Assembly: GCA_009602735.1 (NCBI GenBank)
Contig: WELA01009928.1
Coordinates: 143,628-174,022, forward strand
Length of the DNA stretch: 30,395 nt
Direction of reading: 5' to 3'
From: Mesotaenium endlicherianum
Lineage: Eukaryota > Streptophyta > Zygnematophyceae > Zygnematales > Mesotaeniaceae
The translations under genes and the position numbers were made by a program. Positions 10,675-20,456 of the stretch are shown one piece after another (the first letter of the stretch is position 1; every line of letters begins with the position of its first letter). Below the pieces are notes generated by a model. That model saw nothing but the letters and a program-made list of their open reading frames with translations. It did no database searches and had not been told where the DNA came from.

Positions 10675-11404
10675 GAGGCTACTTGAGCTCTCATGAAAGG
10701 GGCAGAGTGCCCTAGTGGAAGCGTACTGACTCACGAGGAAAAGAACTAGTTGCAATCATACTAAAGGGTGCAGCGGCATATCACTAAGAAACCTTAGGAA
10801 AATTACTCAACATTTGATGTAGGATGAAAGGCCTTGTCATTGCAAACCCGTAGAAATTTACAGAAGTGAAAATTGATAAGAAATGAAGTAATTATGTCTA
10901 TTTAAAGTTTTCTACGACGGCCGCTCGCCCCTAGGCGGGAGGGCCGCTTAGCAACGGATTTTCCCAAGTGATTGTCAAATCGTCCCTTCCAGAATATTCG
11001 TGAGAAAGCCAAATCAGTCTCATCTGACGTGTCGGGCCGATTTGACGTCCACATGCATGCATCGAAATATCTAGAATATACTAACTTAGACGCGCTAGGC
11101 TAATTCGAAACTTCTAGGTAAATCGACCTAGTCGGCACTCCGCGTCAGCCGAACTTACGTGAAGGTTCAAATTCACTTAACGGCCCAGATCGCTCGACGC
11201 TGTCGGTCAATCCGACGGTTGCGCTCACCGCGAATTAAGGACAGTCGTCAACCGACCTTAAAACTAATTAAACTTCGGAAATCCATAACTCTCTTAATAC
11301 TTGACCAAAATTCGATGAACTTTATATCAAAATGACCAAAAAAACAAACTCTACACTACTATGCAATCAGAACATACTTTCCTGAAACTCCAAAATGCAC
11401 TTTA
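10675..11404. mobile_element. 730-bp insert splitting the DIRS-like RT, with a tRNA-like head
   Basis: The RT reads ...KVIGL up to 11405 and resumes with IPYLDD at 10674. Deleting 10675-11404 restores the usual spacing of 32 residues from LPFG to YLDD, so the insert is well delimited. It has no open frame of note, no terminal inverted repeats and no clear target duplication. Near its left end, 10703-10724 matches the 5' half of plant initiator tRNA-Met at about 18 of 22 positions, including an A-box-like AGTGGAAGCGT. A weak B-box-like AGTTGCAATC lies 34 nt downstream. It may be a tRNA-derived SINE-like element or an LTR fragment. Confidence 0.55.
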
Positions 11405-11502
11405 TAAACCTATGACCTTACATCTCCAGAGCTTAGCTATCTGTTTTATCACCTTAGTATAGACATATGAAGCTAAGGCAAGACCAAACGGAAGACTGGT
11501 AC
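11405..11502 (-). pseudogene. DIRS-like RT, middle fragment
   Basis: This short piece carries the RT motif TSLPFGLALASYVYTK and the following helix (KQIAKLWRCKVIGL). It is flanked upstream by the chromovirus LTR and downstream by the 730-bp insert. It joins the fragments on each side in the correct order of RT motifs, showing that both flanking elements inserted into one RT gene. Confidence 0.8.
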
Positions 11503-12005
11503 TGTAGTGAAACAGATAGATATAGTACTTAGTAAAACAGAATACTTTATCTATTCAAGACAAGGATCTTTGAACACAAGTGGTAGCTTCTTGAAAGAGA
11601 GATGGCTTCTTGAAAGTTAATATATTTCTGGATTTTGGCAAGTACAAGAGTGATTCTGGAATGTCTTTCTATGTTCTAGCTCTTGTTTATATACTTGCTA
11701 CATAAGTAATTTCTAGGAAGGTGTATGTTGATGTGTTGGCACCCAACACATCCCAAAACTTGCCACCTCTTTCTAGAATAATGTACACATGTCCTTTTGA
11801 CCTAAAAATGGCACATTTGACTTTTGCCACATGGAGTTCTTCTAGGTCTTTCCTCTAACTTCGAAAATGCCTTGGAAGGTTCAAAGGACATGAACCAAGT
11901 TACTAGAGTACCTATTCACACTTGACTCCACACAATACTACTCCAAATATATTTGAAAACATTAAAATATATGCAAACTAATATATAATAACTCAAATCA
12001 CTACA
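11503..12005 (-). repeat. Chromovirus 3' LTR
   Basis: 503 bp with short inverted termini (TGTAGTGA ... TCACTACA). About four substitutions separate it from the 5' LTR. On the minus strand it follows a G-rich polypurine tract. Confidence 0.95.
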
Positions 12006-12008
12006 TCA

Positions 12009-12021
12009 CCCCCCCGATAGA
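12009..12021 (-). other. Polypurine tract candidate (PPT)
   Basis: The minus strand reads a run of seven G preceded by TTTTTCTATC and followed by TGA just before the LTR starts TGTAGTG. A G-rich tract here would prime plus-strand DNA synthesis. The 3-nt spacing and exact limits are inferred. Confidence 0.6.
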
Positions 12022-12042
12022 AAAAGCGACGTCTCGGCGCGT

Positions 12043-12171
12043 CAAGTCAGGTCTTACACATGTGGAGCAAACTAGTCAACAGTTTCAAGTCAGATGCCAC
12101 ACATGTGAAGAGGACTAGTCAAAGGCGCCAAGTCAGGTGCTACACATGTAAGGTAGACTAGGCAAGGTCGT
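12043..12171. repeat. Three tandem copies of a 43-bp unit next to the PPT
   Basis: Copies start at 12043, 12086 and 12129, each opening CAAGTCAG and containing ACACATGT and ACTAG. They are imperfect and lie between pol and the PPT. Tandem repeats in the 3' untranslated region are common in plant Gypsy elements; no function can be read from them. Confidence 0.85.
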
Positions 12172-12774
12172 AGGTGGTGTGACCTTATTGGCTAGCCTAC
12201 TCCTTAATGATAAAGAAAATTGTACAAGTTGGCCCAGAATCTGCCACGAACTCAAAAATTCATAGCGGCCACAGAACTGCTCCAAATCTGAAAATTCGAG
12301 TGCCAGACGGACCGCGTCGGAGAACTCTACCGGGTCACCAAATTTGAGAGCATTCTCATTTCTGGAGTGTCGTTGAGAGCTGAGAGAGTAGGCACTCCTC
12401 CAAATCTGTGCAGAAACTTCTGAAAATCATAAGTCCTTCTATACTTCTCCAAATTCTGCAAACTAAGTCTCAAACTGGGCGCTGTAAGATGTTCTACCAG
12501 AGTCTTGAGTTTCAGAGCATTCCAAGTTCAGGGGAGGGCACAATGTCAGAAGGCATATTCTGCCCTAACAATGCCAGCAGCCTGACCCCCTTCTACTTAG
12601 AGCATCATATCTCTCTCACCAGTGCTCCAAATTGAGCAAACTTGGACTCTAAATGACCGGCTACTCATGGACTACAGCCAGGTAAATTTTCAGAATTTAT
12701 TATGCAGAGACCTATTACCAGTAGCAGTTTTAGTTTTCTGTCCAGAAACTGCGAGAAGAGAAGAGTGTCTAATG
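12172..12774. other. Chromovirus 3' untranslated region
   Basis: About 600 bp between the pol stop and the tandem repeats. Short plus-strand open frames here have no recognisable motifs. I see no additional gene. Confidence 0.6.
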
Positions 12775-15700
12775 TCAATTTTTCCTCTTTCTTGTTCTTG
12801 CAGGCTGCCTCCAAGGGGTCTTCTGCTGCTTCTTGATGGTGGCAGGCTGCCTCCCTGAAGTCTTCGGGCTTCTAGTAGAGAGACTTGGGGCTGGTCCAAG
12901 ATGGGGGTTGGCGGCATGGAAGCGCTTCAACTTTCTCTGAACTTTGTCAAGGTAGTGCGCCGCCACCCAACTATTCTCCGAATCTGGATATCCTTTCCAC
13001 TTGATCAAGTATTGCTGCTGTCTCCTGAAATTTCTCATAGCCACTATGTCTTCCACTTCGTACTCCAAATGATCATCCACTATTGTTGGGGCTGGTGGGG
13101 TTGTCACACGTCCTGGGAACTTGTTGTCGGGTTGCACATATGGCTTGAAGAGGGAAGCGTGGAATACGGGGTCGATGTGCATAGTCTGGGGAAGTTCTAG
13201 CTTGAAAGCAACGGGGTTGACTTGCTGGATAATCTTGAAGGGTCCCAAATACTTGGGAGAGAACTTGCTGCCGGCAGGCCTGTTGTTCAGGGAAATGTTC
13301 TTGGATGATAGTAACACGTTGTCACCCACTCTGTACGTAATTTCTCTTCTGGATCTGTTCGCCACTCTTGCTTGAGCATCTTGCGCGTGTTGTAGAGCTT
13401 TCTTCGCTGCTGTAAGGGCTGCTTCTAATGTCTCCATAAAATCTGTGGCTGCAGGTACTTCATCATGGCCAGCCGTGAAGCTCAGTGGCGTGGTCGGATG
13501 GAAGCCATAGTTGAGGAAGAATGGGGACTCTTGGGTAGAGGCCTGCGTAGTGTTGTTGTAGGCAAACTCGAGGGGGGTCAAGTACATGTCCCAGTCTTGC
13601 TCGAGGGTAGACACGTAGGCCTTTAGAGAGGTCTTTAGGGTACGATTCATACGCTCGGTTTGCCCATCTGATTGTGGGTGGTAGGCAGTAGACATATCCA
13701 GCGATGTACCCAAGTTCTTGAAGAGATTTTTCCAGAAATGGCTTGTGAATCTTGGATCTCTATCTGACACAATTCTTGATGGTAGTCCATGGAGTCGGAA
13801 GATGTTGTCAAAGATGAGTCTTGCAAGTTGTGGTGCTGTAGCCTTAGTCGTCGTGGGAATAAAATGAGCCATCTTGGTAAGTCTGTCCACCGCCGTGAGT
13901 ATTGCATTATGGCCTCGAGGTGTCACGGGCAAGTCCACGATAAGGTCCATTGAGATGTCCGTCCATTGTCTTTCGGGGATTGGTAGTGGTTGGAGGAGTC
14001 CTCCCGCCTTTTGCGATGATGGCTTGATTCTTTGGCATGTGTCACAGCTCCTGCAGTACTCCTTGACTTGCTTAGACATGCCTGGCCAACAATAAGTCCT
14101 AGCTAGAACGCCCGTGGTCCTTAGGATTCCAAAGTGTCCTCCAAGAGGGTTGTCGTGTGCTTCTCGTAGAAGCAAGAGCCGGAGGTCTATGTCATTAGGA
14201 ACACATCTCTGGCCCGTATCTTGCCTCACCCAATAATTGCCTTCTTGCTTCTTGCATGGGTCCAAGGCTGCTTCTCCGTTCTTGTAGTAAGGGTCTCTTT
14301 CATAGGCGGCTGAAAATCGAGCTTCCAGATCTGTCTTCAGGGATACCATCACTGCATTTAATTGCAGTCTTGAGAGGGGGTCAGCCGGGTTTGTCTTGCC
14401 GGGCTGGTACTGAATCGTGATGTTGTATTGTTGCAAGTATCCGCTCCATCTTGCTTGTCTCCTTGAGAGATACGGCTGCGTTTGGAGGTGCTTTAACGCC
14501 TCGTGGTCCGTGGTGACCAGTACTTTGCGTCCTTCAACGTAGCAGCGCCAAACCTTCAAGGCATGTACAATCGCCAATGCCTCTCGCTCCGTGGTTGTAT
14601 AATTTTGCTCGGCTGGATTTAGCTTCCTTGACTCGTAGGCGATGGGCTGCAGTCCCTTGCCTTGGTCTTGAAGCAGGATTGCTCCTATTGCATAGGAAGA
14701 TGCATCGGTGATGACGTGGAAGGGCCAATCTGGGTTTGGACTTGGGAGTGTGAGCACCGGGGATGTGGTCAATCTTCGCTTTAACTCTTGAAATGCCTCT
14801 TCCTCTTTCTCGGTCCATGTATATAGCCTGTCCTTCTTGAGTAGATCTGTCAGGGGGGCTGCTATGTGCGAGAAGCCTTGGATGAATTTTCTGTACCAAT
14901 TGGCAAATCCCAAGAATGACTGGAGTTCTTTCTTGGTCGTGGGGGTTGGCCATTCCTCCACCACCGTGGTCTTCTTGGGGTCCATCTTGATGCCATCAGC
15001 AGTCACGTGGAGACCTAGGAACTCCACTTCTTGTTTGGCAAACTCGCACTTTGACTCCTTCGCAAATAGCTTGTTTTGCTTCAATACTTCAAGGACTTCT
15101 TTCAAGTGTCTCGCATGCTCTTCAAGGGTCTTGCTGTAGATAAGGATGTCATCGATGAATACCACCACAAATCTGTCCAACATGGGCTGAAATATGGTGT
15201 TCATCATAGTCATGAAAGTTGCTGGCGCGTTGGTGAGTCCAAATGGCAGGACCATGAACTCAAAATGTCCATATCTTGTCCTGAATGCCGTCTTCTCTAT
15301 GTCCGGTTCTGCGATGCGAATCTGGTGGTAGCCGCTCCGTAAGTCAATCTTCGTGAAGTACTTGGCTCCAACCAGCCGGTCCATGAGCTCATCCATGCGC
15401 GGCAGCGGGTATCGATTCTTGATGGTGATCTTGTTGAGGGCGCGATAGTCCACACACATCCTCAAGGTACCATCTTTCTTCTTGACAAATAGCACCGGGG
15501 CTCCAAATGGCGACTTGCTAGGTCGAATGAAGCCATGCTCCAGTAGCTCCTTGATTTGCTTCTTGACTTCGTCTAGCTCCGTGTATGACATTTTGAACGT
15601 AGGCCGAGAGATGGGCTTGCTTCCGGGCTCCAACTCTATCTTGTGGTCTACGAATCTTTTGGGGGGTAGGCCCTTGGGCAATTCCGGGGAGAACACTTCT

Positions 15701-16440
15701 TTGTAGTCCTCTAAGACTTCTTGTATCTCCTTGGGAACGGGGCTGCCTTCTTGACTCTCGATGTCTTTCTTGATGTCTTTTGGCGTGATCAAGGCCAAAA
15801 GAAGCTCGTGTCCCTTCCTCACAAGTCTCTTGAGTTGGAGGGCGGACAATAGTATCTCGTGTGCCGGCTTCTGGATGTCTTGGGTCTGGATATTCTGGAT
15901 TGCGCGCAAAATACAGATTCTTGAAGTGATGTCATTCTTGATCTTGATAGTACCGGTCCTCCAATCAACTTGGGGGTTGTGCTTGGTCAACCAAGGCGTC
16001 CCTAGGATGACGTCGTACTTGCCCAATTGCATGGGGGAGAACACTACTCTATCCTTGAAGGACTTGATAGAGAGTGCCAAGGGGTACGTCTTCTTGGAAG
16101 GGGTAGTATAGGAGAATCCATCGGGCATCATAATCTCCTCGTCGTGGTCAAGAGTTCGCATAGTAATACCGTGCTTGGTGGCAAAATCTGCAGCAATGAA
16201 GTTGCCTTGAGCTCCGCTATCCACCAAGATGTGGACCTTCTCTCCTCCAAGGTAACCTCTCAAACTCATTGGGGCTGGAACGTCGTCTTCAACGGGGGTC
16301 TCCACCTCACTTGGCGTGTTGCCTTCTCGTGAAGTGGGTCTTGGGGTGGTAGGCTCCTGGCCTACCGGCGCTGTCCGTTTTTTGACAACTTTTTGGGGCA
16401 TGAAAGTGCACGATGGCCCTTTTCCTTGCAATAGAAGCAT
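12775..16440 (-). CDS. Chromovirus Pol: protease, RT, RNase H, integrase, chromodomain
   Basis: This polyprotein copies the element RNA and integrates the cDNA. In order within the 1,221-codon open frame: aspartic protease ([12 protein letters not shown]74); RT ~300-480 with [12 protein letters not shown] and catalytic FIDD at 429-432; RNase H ~575-680 ([32 protein letters not shown]); integrase HHCC finger ~762-802; integrase core D832, D893, E929 with 35 residues between the last two; and a C-terminal chromodomain ~1125-1170 ([15 protein letters not shown]). The chromodomain is thought to steer insertion to marked chromatin. The Met at 16440 is probably not a true start. Pol is in the -1 frame relative to gag and is most likely made by frameshifting at 16377-16383. 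All catalytic residues checked are present. Confidence 0.96.
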   Translation of the reverse strand: MLLLQGKGPSCTFMPQKVVKKRTAPVGQEPTTPRPTSREGNTPSEVETPVEDDVPAPMSLRGYLGGEKVHILVDSGAQGNFIAADFATKHGITMRTLDHDEEIMMPDGFSYTTPSKKTYPLALSIKSFKDRVVFSPMQLGKYDVILGTPWLTKHNPQVDWRTGTIKIKNDITSRICILRAIQNIQTQDIQKPAHEILLSALQLKRLVRKGHELLLALITPKDIKKDIESQEGSPVPKEIQEVLEDYKEVFSPELPKGLPPKRFVDHKIELEPGSKPISRPTFKMSYTELDEVKKQIKELLEHGFIRPSKSPFGAPVLFVKKKDGTLRMCVDYRALNKITIKNRYPLPRMDELMDRLVGAKYFTKIDLRSGYHQIRIAEPDIEKTAFRTRYGHFEFMVLPFGLTNAPATFMTMMNTIFQPMLDRFVVVFIDDILIYSKTLEEHARHLKEVLEVLKQNKLFAKESKCEFAKQEVEFLGLHVTADGIKMDPKKTTVVEEWPTPTTKKELQSFLGFANWYRKFIQGFSHIAAPLTDLLKKDRLYTWTEKEEEAFQELKRRLTTSPVLTLPSPNPDWPFHVITDASSYAIGAILLQDQGKGLQPIAYESRKLNPAEQNYTTTEREALAIVHALKVWRCYVEGRKVLVTTDHEALKHLQTQPYLSRRQARWSGYLQQYNITIQYQPGKTNPADPLSRLQLNAVMVSLKTDLEARFSAAYERDPYYKNGEAALDPCKKQEGNYWVRQDTGQRCVPNDIDLRLLLLREAHDNPLGGHFGILRTTGVLARTYCWPGMSKQVKEYCRSCDTCQRIKPSSQKAGGLLQPLPIPERQWTDISMDLIVDLPVTPRGHNAILTAVDRLTKMAHFIPTTTKATAPQLARLIFDNIFRLHGLPSRIVSDRDPRFTSHFWKNLFKNLGTSLDMSTAYHPQSDGQTERMNRTLKTSLKAYVSTLEQDWDMYLTPLEFAYNNTTQASTQESPFFLNYGFHPTTPLSFTAGHDEVPAATDFMETLEAALTAAKKALQHAQDAQARVANRSRREITYRVGDNVLLSSKNISLNNRPAGSKFSPKYLGPFKIIQQVNPVAFKLELPQTMHIDPVFHASLFKPYVQPDNKFPGRVTTPPAPTIVDDHLEYEVEDIVAMRNFRRQQQYLIKWKGYPDSENSWVAAHYLDKVQRKLKRFHAANPHLGPAPSLSTRSPKTSGRQPATIKKQQKTPWRQPARTRKRKN
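16348..16383 (-). promoter_or_regulatory. -1 ribosomal frameshift signal at the gag-pol junction
   Basis: On the minus strand the gag codons TCA AAA AAC contain the heptamer A AAA AAC in the correct register (plus 16383-16377), one of the strongest known -1 slippery sites. Ten nucleotides later a perfect 7-bp hairpin forms (arms 16366-16360 and 16354-16348, 5-nt loop). The gag stop codon TAG (16364-16362) lies in the hairpin. Pol is open in the -1 frame through this region. The arrangement matches programmed -1 frameshifting; efficiency is unknown. Confidence 0.8.
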
Positions 16441-17642
16441 AGTCCAGCCGTCATGAGAGCTTCTTTTTCAGCCGGGGAGAGTCTTGCTTTCACTCCTTGC
16501 TGGTTTCTTGCATCATAAGTGTCATTGGAGGGTCTTCCACTCTTCCGGGCAGCCGCGGGGTCCCTTTTAATAACTCCGATTTCCATGGGTGTGGGTCCAG
16601 ATTCGGATGTGGAAGGGGCTGCGTACACCCGCGTCGTCGGTACCCGTGAAGATGAAGGCACGGAGTGCTTGAAATCCAAGGTATCCACCTTTTGGGCCAC
16701 TTCAATGATCTTTGAGAAGTCCGTCAAGTCGCGTAACTCCACTTCCTTTGCCACCTTGGGTTTGAGGCCAAAGATGTAGCGGTCAATCTTCTCCTCGAGA
16801 GACATGTTGGGGATCTCAAGAGTGAGGGCGTGAAATCTGGATGTATACTCTTGAACGGACGTCGTTTGCTTGAGATGGTGGAGCTTTCCTCGGGCAATCT
16901 TCTCCGCATTGATGGGCATGAATTGCTTCTTGAGGGCCTCACGAAAATCTGCCCATCTTGCATATGATGGTGGGGGCTCTTGGCCGAGCATGGGGTGCGC
17001 CATAGCTTGATATATAGCCGCTTGATAGTTACGCCACCATGATGTTGCTGCTCCTCTAAGTAAGGTAACGGCAAAGGGAACGTAGTCCTCCTCGGGTACT
17101 TCAAGGAATGCGAGGTACGTCTCCACTTGGTAGAGCCATAAATTCAGGTTGGCACCTTTCCCGGGGTTGAAAGTGTCGGGTTTGCCGGGCTTGATGAGTT
17201 TCCTTGCTCTCGTTGGCTCTTGTGGAGGCGCTTGAGCCGGGGCTGGATTTTGAGCATTGCTCGCAATAGGGGCAACCATGGCAGCCATAGCTTCTCTTGA
17301 CGCTTGCACGGTTGCTTCATAGGTGGCCAAGCCCACTTGGTTGTGGACGGTCATTAGGAAGGCTGCCCACTCATTTGCGGGAACTCCTTGTGGTGGGGTC
17401 AACTTTGCTATAGCGGCTGCCACGGGATTTGACGGTGCTCCTCCTTGTGGTGCTTCTTGTTGTTGGAGATTTCCTTGAGTAGGCTCTCCCATCGACGCTG
17501 GAGGAGGGTGTGCTCCTCCTTGTGGTGCTTCTTGTTGTTGCAGATTTTCTTGAGTGGGCTCTCCCATCGGCGCTGGAGGAGGGTGTCTTGGAGAGGAAGG
17601 GCTTCCTTCGAAAGCTTGCTGTTGGTCTTGAGGATCGGCCAT
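16362..17642 (-). CDS. Chromovirus Gag
   Basis: Gag forms the virus-like particle and binds element RNA. The 426-codon frame starts at an ATG 38 bases inside the 5' LTR boundary, just after the PBS. Residues 20-69 are two tandem 25-residue copies of a Pro/Gln/Gly-rich unit ([17 protein letters not shown]). A retrotransposon Gag capsid core follows at ~150-300 ([45 protein letters not shown]). Near the C-terminus is one CCHC zinc knuckle ([14 protein letters not shown]). The frame ends at a TAG within the frameshift hairpin. Confidence 0.94.
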   Translation of the reverse strand: MADPQDQQQAFEGSPSSPRHPPPAPMGEPTQENLQQQEAPQGGAHPPPASMGEPTQGNLQQQEAPQGGAPSNPVAAAIAKLTPPQGVPANEWAAFLMTVHNQVGLATYEATVQASREAMAAMVAPIASNAQNPAPAQAPPQEPTRARKLIKPGKPDTFNPGKGANLNLWLYQVETYLAFLEVPEEDYVPFAVTLLRGAATSWWRNYQAAIYQAMAHPMLGQEPPPSYARWADFREALKKQFMPINAEKIARGKLHHLKQTTSVQEYTSRFHALTLEIPNMSLEEKIDRYIFGLKPKVAKEVELRDLTDFSKIIEVAQKVDTLDFKHSVPSSSRVPTTRVYAAPSTSESGPTPMEIGVIKRDPAAARKSGRPSNDTYDARNQQGVKARLSPAEKEALMTAGLCFYCKEKGHRALSCPKKLSKNGQRR

Positions 17643-17661
17643 CTTCTTGTGCTACCAAAGT

Positions 17662-17678
17662 GCCTAGCTCCGATACCA
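17662..17678 (-). other. Primer binding site, initiator tRNA-Met type
   Basis: Read on the minus strand, one base after the 5' LTR, TGGTATCGGAGC matches the usual plant Gypsy PBS TGGTATCAGAGC (complementary to the initiator tRNA-Met 3' end) at 11 of 12 positions. Confidence 0.85.
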
Positions 17679-17679
17679 C

Positions 17680-18182
17680 TGTAGTGAAACAGATAGATAA
17701 AGTACTTAGTAAAACAGAATACTTTATCTATTCAAGACAAGGATCTTTGAACACAAGTGGTAGCTTCTTGAAAGAGAGATGGCTTCTTGAAAGTTAATAT
17801 ATTTCTGGATTTTGGCAAGTACAAGAGTGATTCTGGAATGTCTTTCTATGTTCTAGCTCTTGTTTATATACTTGCTACATAAGTAATTTCTAGGAAGGTG
17901 TATGTTGATGTGTTGGCACCCAACACATCCCAAAACTTGCCACCTCTTTCTAGAATAATGTACACATGTCCTTTTGACCTAAAAATGGCACATCTGACTT
18001 TTGCCACATGGAGTTCTTCTAGGTCTTTCCTCTAACTTCGAAAATGCCTTGGAAGGTTCAAAGGACATGAACCAAGTTACTAGAGTACCTATTCACACTT
18101 GACTCCATACAATACTACTCCAAATATATTTGAAAACATTAAAATATATGCATACTAATATATAATAACTCAAATCACTACA
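17680..18182 (-). repeat. Chromovirus 5' LTR
   Basis: 503 bp, TGTAGTGA ... TCACTACA. Differences from the 3' LTR seen by eye are three transversion or transition sites plus one near the TGCATACT/TGCAAACT position. It would carry the element promoter; no single TATA box stands out in the AT-rich sequence. Confidence 0.95.
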
Positions 18183-18600
18183 TCTTCCCTTCACATTAAA
18201 AACTTAAAGAAGAAGAGAAGTCAGGGTGCATCCTCACATGATGATACCCTGACTTCAAGTCAATGGAAAATAGAAATATGTTTTGTTCTATAGTCTCGTG
18301 CAGTTTCTGCACACCTTCATATTTGAAGGGGACCAACTTCAAATGTTTATTCACCACCCTTAAGTCTAAAATTAGTCGCGATTTTTTACCTTCCACTACA
18401 TTTAGAAGGGAAATACAAACAGGCTGCCCCTCGCGTCCCCACTCTTCAGCTGCACCTGACGCTAGCAACTCAGATATGGTTGCTCTCACATATTCAGAAT
18501 GTTTTCTCACACCCCCATGGTTCCTTTTACAGAACTGCTGGGGTGGACCCTCCTCATTCTATTCAATCTGGTAACCACCTTCAATAATTGACAAAACGTA
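18183..18600 (-). pseudogene. DIRS-like RT, 5' fragment
   Basis: The minus strand encodes the start of a DIRS-type RT: HSEYVRATISELLASGA, LNVVEGKKSRLILDLR, VNKHLKLVPFKYEG and the catalytic-site motif FSIDLKSGYHHVRMHPD. The frame then breaks (TAA at 18198-18196). A shifted frame resumes the expected KFL...EGK motif for a few residues before the chromovirus LTR interrupts at 18182. Continuation is at 11502. Confidence 0.8.
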
Positions 18601-19001
18601 CGAGCTATGGCACCAGAATTTTTACCATGGCAAGCTCTCTCTCAATCTGTTCTTCATATTGAGAGGTTCTCCAGGACCAAAGAGCTTACTTCTTTGCGCA
18701 GATATGTGACCGTTCAGCAAGCTCTGGAGACGTCTGTCATCCTCACACACTGAACCATCCCCCCACATGCATCTATGCAAGATAATGCATTGACAAGGTT
18801 GTATTAGCCTGTGAGTCCATGCTCATTGATTCCACATCCAACAAGGCTCCATGGCCATCTTTAATTATAGCACTGGAATTCCAGGCAACTTTACATCATA
18901 ATCAACAAATAATGTCTGCCAATTTGGCTTCATCGGACAATCTGCCATACTTTTGGTCTGGTTCAGCAATCTGCTAGCCTGTGCACTTGCATCACCAATA
19001 T
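18601..19001. other. DIRS-like element, decayed gag-RT spacer
   Basis: About 400 bp between the RT start and the gag zinc-knuckle segment. All frames contain stops. By position this would be the end of gag and the start of the RT frame. Confidence 0.5.
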
Positions 19002-20228
19002 TTACTGTCTGAATTGTTGAGAAGGAGGAGCCATCACAGGCGATTCATTATTAGGTGGGTGATACGTCTGCATCTGCTGAGGCACAATGGGTGCAGCCCA
19101 GGTTTCTACCCTTCCGTCGTATTTTTTTGAATGGTGGCATTCTGTGGAAAGATGCCCGAAGTGCCCGCAGTTGTAGCCATATATGCCCCTAGTTTTAAAG
19201 TACTCCTGTACAGCCTCTTTTGGCCGAATTGTACGTATTGCAATACTTCGTATCGTGATACTCCGCATTGGCATATAACCAGATTTTTTGATTTATATCC
19301 GATTCATAGTCGGTTTATTCCACCGACACTCACGTATTTCGGCGTATTCCAACATACAGGTTTGACTCTCACGTTCTGTACGTACGGCGAAAACTAGGTA
19401 TATGCCTGAGTTGTTTTTCCTTTAACCTGTCTGAGCATTGTACCTCCCAGTCCCGATTTTGGTGGGTTCCTCCCTTGCCTTCAGTTTCTTACTCTGACAC
19501 ATTGCATCCAGGTCTTCCTTGTCTGGATCTTTACTGTTCTTGGCACACTTCTTCAACCCTTCGTCAATTATGGGCCAGGTATATTCTTATGACAGCCAGA
19601 TAAGTTTCTTGCGAAAAGCAAGGATTGCCATACTTTTTGCCAGTGATGTACTTGTGCTGTCTGTGTCACCATTGTTGAGGGCGGCTTGTGCTTGTATGGT
19701 CGCCTCCTCCAGCTCGTTGCAATATTTCAGTTGAATTTTGTTGCCTTCATTCAACTTGCTCATCCCAGCCATATTTTTCTCCTCTTTCAACCTCCTCAGC
19801 TCTCGTTTTAATTGGTCCTGTCTGGCATCACTGTCCTGTAGTGGTCGCTTACCCTTGTCTTTCTCGCCTTCGCTAGTCAGTAGCTGCATTACTTGTACTA
19901 ATGTATCCACCTTTTGGGTGAGTTCCAAGACTTGAGGACTAGGAACTTGGCTCTGGAGGAGACGGGCGGCCTCGATCCGGCTAGAAACTGGAGGATTCCG
20001 GGAGGACAATTCCGCCACAATATTGTCATGTGCCATCTTCACCAACAATTCTCTATCTTTGTCCGAAAGGGTTGCCCCGACCTATGATGTACCACCAACC
20101 TCAGATACTTTGTTCTTGTCAATTGCCTGCTTCGCCTGCGAATCAGGAGAGCTGGCCATCCTGACACTATCTGTCAGTAAGTTGGCAGAGAGGTGCGGAT
20201 GCGCTAGCTCTTGCAGCTTTTTTGACAT
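19002..20228 (-). pseudogene. DIRS-like Gag, broken
   Basis: An ATG at 20228-20226, 28 bp inside repeat A1, opens a Gag-like frame (MSKKLQELAHPHLSANLL). An in-frame TAG at 20084-20082 interrupts it. It resumes as a 153-codon frame (20048-19587) with a helical, charged, coiled-coil-like middle (LTQKVDTLVQVMQLL, LKRELRRLKEEKNMAGMSKL). After further frame breaks a zinc-knuckle-like motif appears at 19274-19002 (NCGHFGHLSTEC), but the first Cys of the expected CCHC is missing. The product is not made as one protein. Confidence 0.7.
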
Positions 20229-20255
20229 AAAAAGTAAGCGGCGCTTGCTAAAGGA

Positions 20256-20456
20256 GATCTTCTACCTACTACTACAATTCCACTGCAATGAAGAATACTT
20301 ACTGACTTCGAAGCTTATAAATGCAGCTAGGGTTCTATGGAATTAGGAATTTGAATTCTGTAATTTTGCGCGGTAAGCGCATTAGTTGAGATTTAGAATA
20401 ATTGCATCTAATCATATGTCACAAACTTTGTTTTGAGACATATCTCAAAACTTCAA
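20256..20456 (-). repeat. DIRS-like terminal repeat A1
   Basis: The 5' end of the element on the minus strand and a direct copy of A2 at 6464-6692. It contains a shortened palindrome (20417-20455). Similarity to A2 stops near 20456, taken as the element boundary. Confidence 0.82.

Larger units (their letters stand above)
11503..18182 (-). mobile_element. Complete Ty3/Gypsy chromovirus retrotransposon
   Basis: A 6,680-bp element on the minus strand: 5' LTR 18182-17680, PBS, gag, pol, a 3' untranslated region with tandem repeats, PPT, 3' LTR 12005-11503. Both LTRs are 503 bp and differ at about four positions by eye (about 99% identical), so the insertion is recent. Gag and pol are each open throughout and overlap in the -1 frame. 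A chromodomain at the pol C-terminus assigns it to the chromoviruses. It sits inside the RT gene of the DIRS-like element, but the expected 5-bp target duplication is absent (GGTAC on the left, TCTTC on the right). Confidence 0.95.
6226..20456 (-). mobile_element. Decayed PAT-like DIRS (tyrosine-recombinase) retrotransposon with nested insertions
   Basis: Reading the minus strand, the order is repeat A1 (20456-20256), gag, RT, RNase H, tyrosine recombinase, repeat B1 (8186-8075), A2 (6692-6464) and B2 (6337-6226). This A1...B1-A2-B2 order is the split direct repeat structure of PAT-type DIRS elements. Such elements replicate through a circle and integrate with a tyrosine recombinase, leaving no target duplication. 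I see no duplication at the outer ends. Three insertions interrupt it (6697-8074, 10675-11404, 11503-18182). Subtracting them leaves about 5.4 kb, a normal size for the group. Gag and RT carry stops and frame breaks, while the recombinase frame is open. The repeat copies have clearly diverged (B1/B2 about 93% by eye, A1/A2 lower), so the element is old. Confidence 0.85.

Noticed and set aside
12043-12171. CRISPR-like array
   Set aside because: Three degenerate contiguous 43-bp units with no distinct spacers, in a eukaryotic retrotransposon UTR.
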